A stretch of 5,939 bases of DNA from Euryarchaeota archaeon RBG_13_57_23 (GTDB lineage Archaea > Thermoplasmatota > Thermoplasmata > UBA10834): assembly GCA_001800675.1 (NCBI GenBank), contig MGVW01000002.1, forward strand, positions 1 through 5,939. Direction: 5' to 3'. The notes beneath the pieces were generated by a model. The model was not told the DNA's origin. It did not search any database and saw nothing but the letters and a program-made list of their open reading frames with translations. This document shows, piece by piece, positions 5,820 through 5,939 of this stretch. Numbering within the stretch: position 1 is the stretch's first letter; each line of letters begins with the position of its first letter. The translations under genes and the position numbers were made by a program.

Positions 5820-5939
5820 AGGAGGTGATCCATCTGCAGGTTCCCCTACAGATACCTTGTTACGACTTAACCCCCCTTGCTGAACCCAAGTTCTAGTGTC
5901 CCAATCAGAGACAACATCACTTGGACCCAACTCGGATGG
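5820..5939 (-). rRNA. 16S ribosomal RNA, 3' end, cut by the window edge
   Basis: The last 120 bases of the small-subunit rRNA are present; the rest lies beyond the right edge. The minus strand shows the near-universal GTCGTAACAAGGTA (5866-5853), the site of common reverse 16S primers. It then shows helix 45 with a GGAA tetraloop (5844-5841), the site of the dimethylated adenines, and the anti-Shine-Dalgarno end GGATCACCTCCT ending at 5820. Helix 45 pairs perfectly apart from one G-U, with AUCUG/CAGAU where E. coli has AACCG/CGGUU, so the changes are compensatory and the gene looks functional. No tRNA or 23S gene follows in the 198 bases before the convergent Kelch gene. Confidence 0.97.

Overview
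This is an archaeal window, most likely from Thermoplasmatota (inference). The right end carries the 3' end of an archaeal-type 16S rRNA gene on the minus strand. Immediately downstream of that rRNA there is no tRNA-Ala and no 23S rRNA, only a convergent protein gene. Unlinked rRNA genes are a known trait of Thermoplasma and its relatives. TATA-like promoters, U-rich terminators, the hydrogenase type and the surface-protein architecture all fit.

Positions 3468 to 1 (minus strand) hold a tightly packed four-gene operon in the order hydB-hydG-hydD-hydA. It encodes a soluble heterotetrameric group 3b [NiFe]-hydrogenase, also called sulfhydrogenase or NADP-linked bidirectional hydrogenase. HydA, which runs off the left edge, holds the NiFe site. 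HydD carries three Fe-S clusters. HydG binds FAD, NAD(P) and a [2Fe-2S] cluster. HydB is a ferredoxin-like electron-transfer subunit. Electrons would run between H2 at HydA and NADP(H) at HydG through HydD. The genes overlap by 4, 20 and 4 bases (GTGA, a 20-nt overlap, ATGA), which points to translational coupling. HydD has Asp in place of the second Cys of the proximal-cluster motif.

Positions 3469 to 3836 form a divergent intergenic region with a promoter-like element for each side. Each lies close to symmetrical or repeated sequence that could be an operator.

Positions 3837 to 5621 (plus strand) encode a secreted, membrane-anchored protein. Its order is signal peptide, six-bladed Kelch-type propeller, Ig-like domain, about 100 residues of coiled coil, one membrane helix, and a cytoplasmic tail of His/Asp/Glu built from a 12-residue repeat. 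I do not recognise a named homologue.

Positions 5622 to 5819 separate this gene from the convergent 16S rRNA gene. They contain pyrimidine/U-rich terminator candidates for both strands and a strong hairpin just after the mature 16S 3' end.
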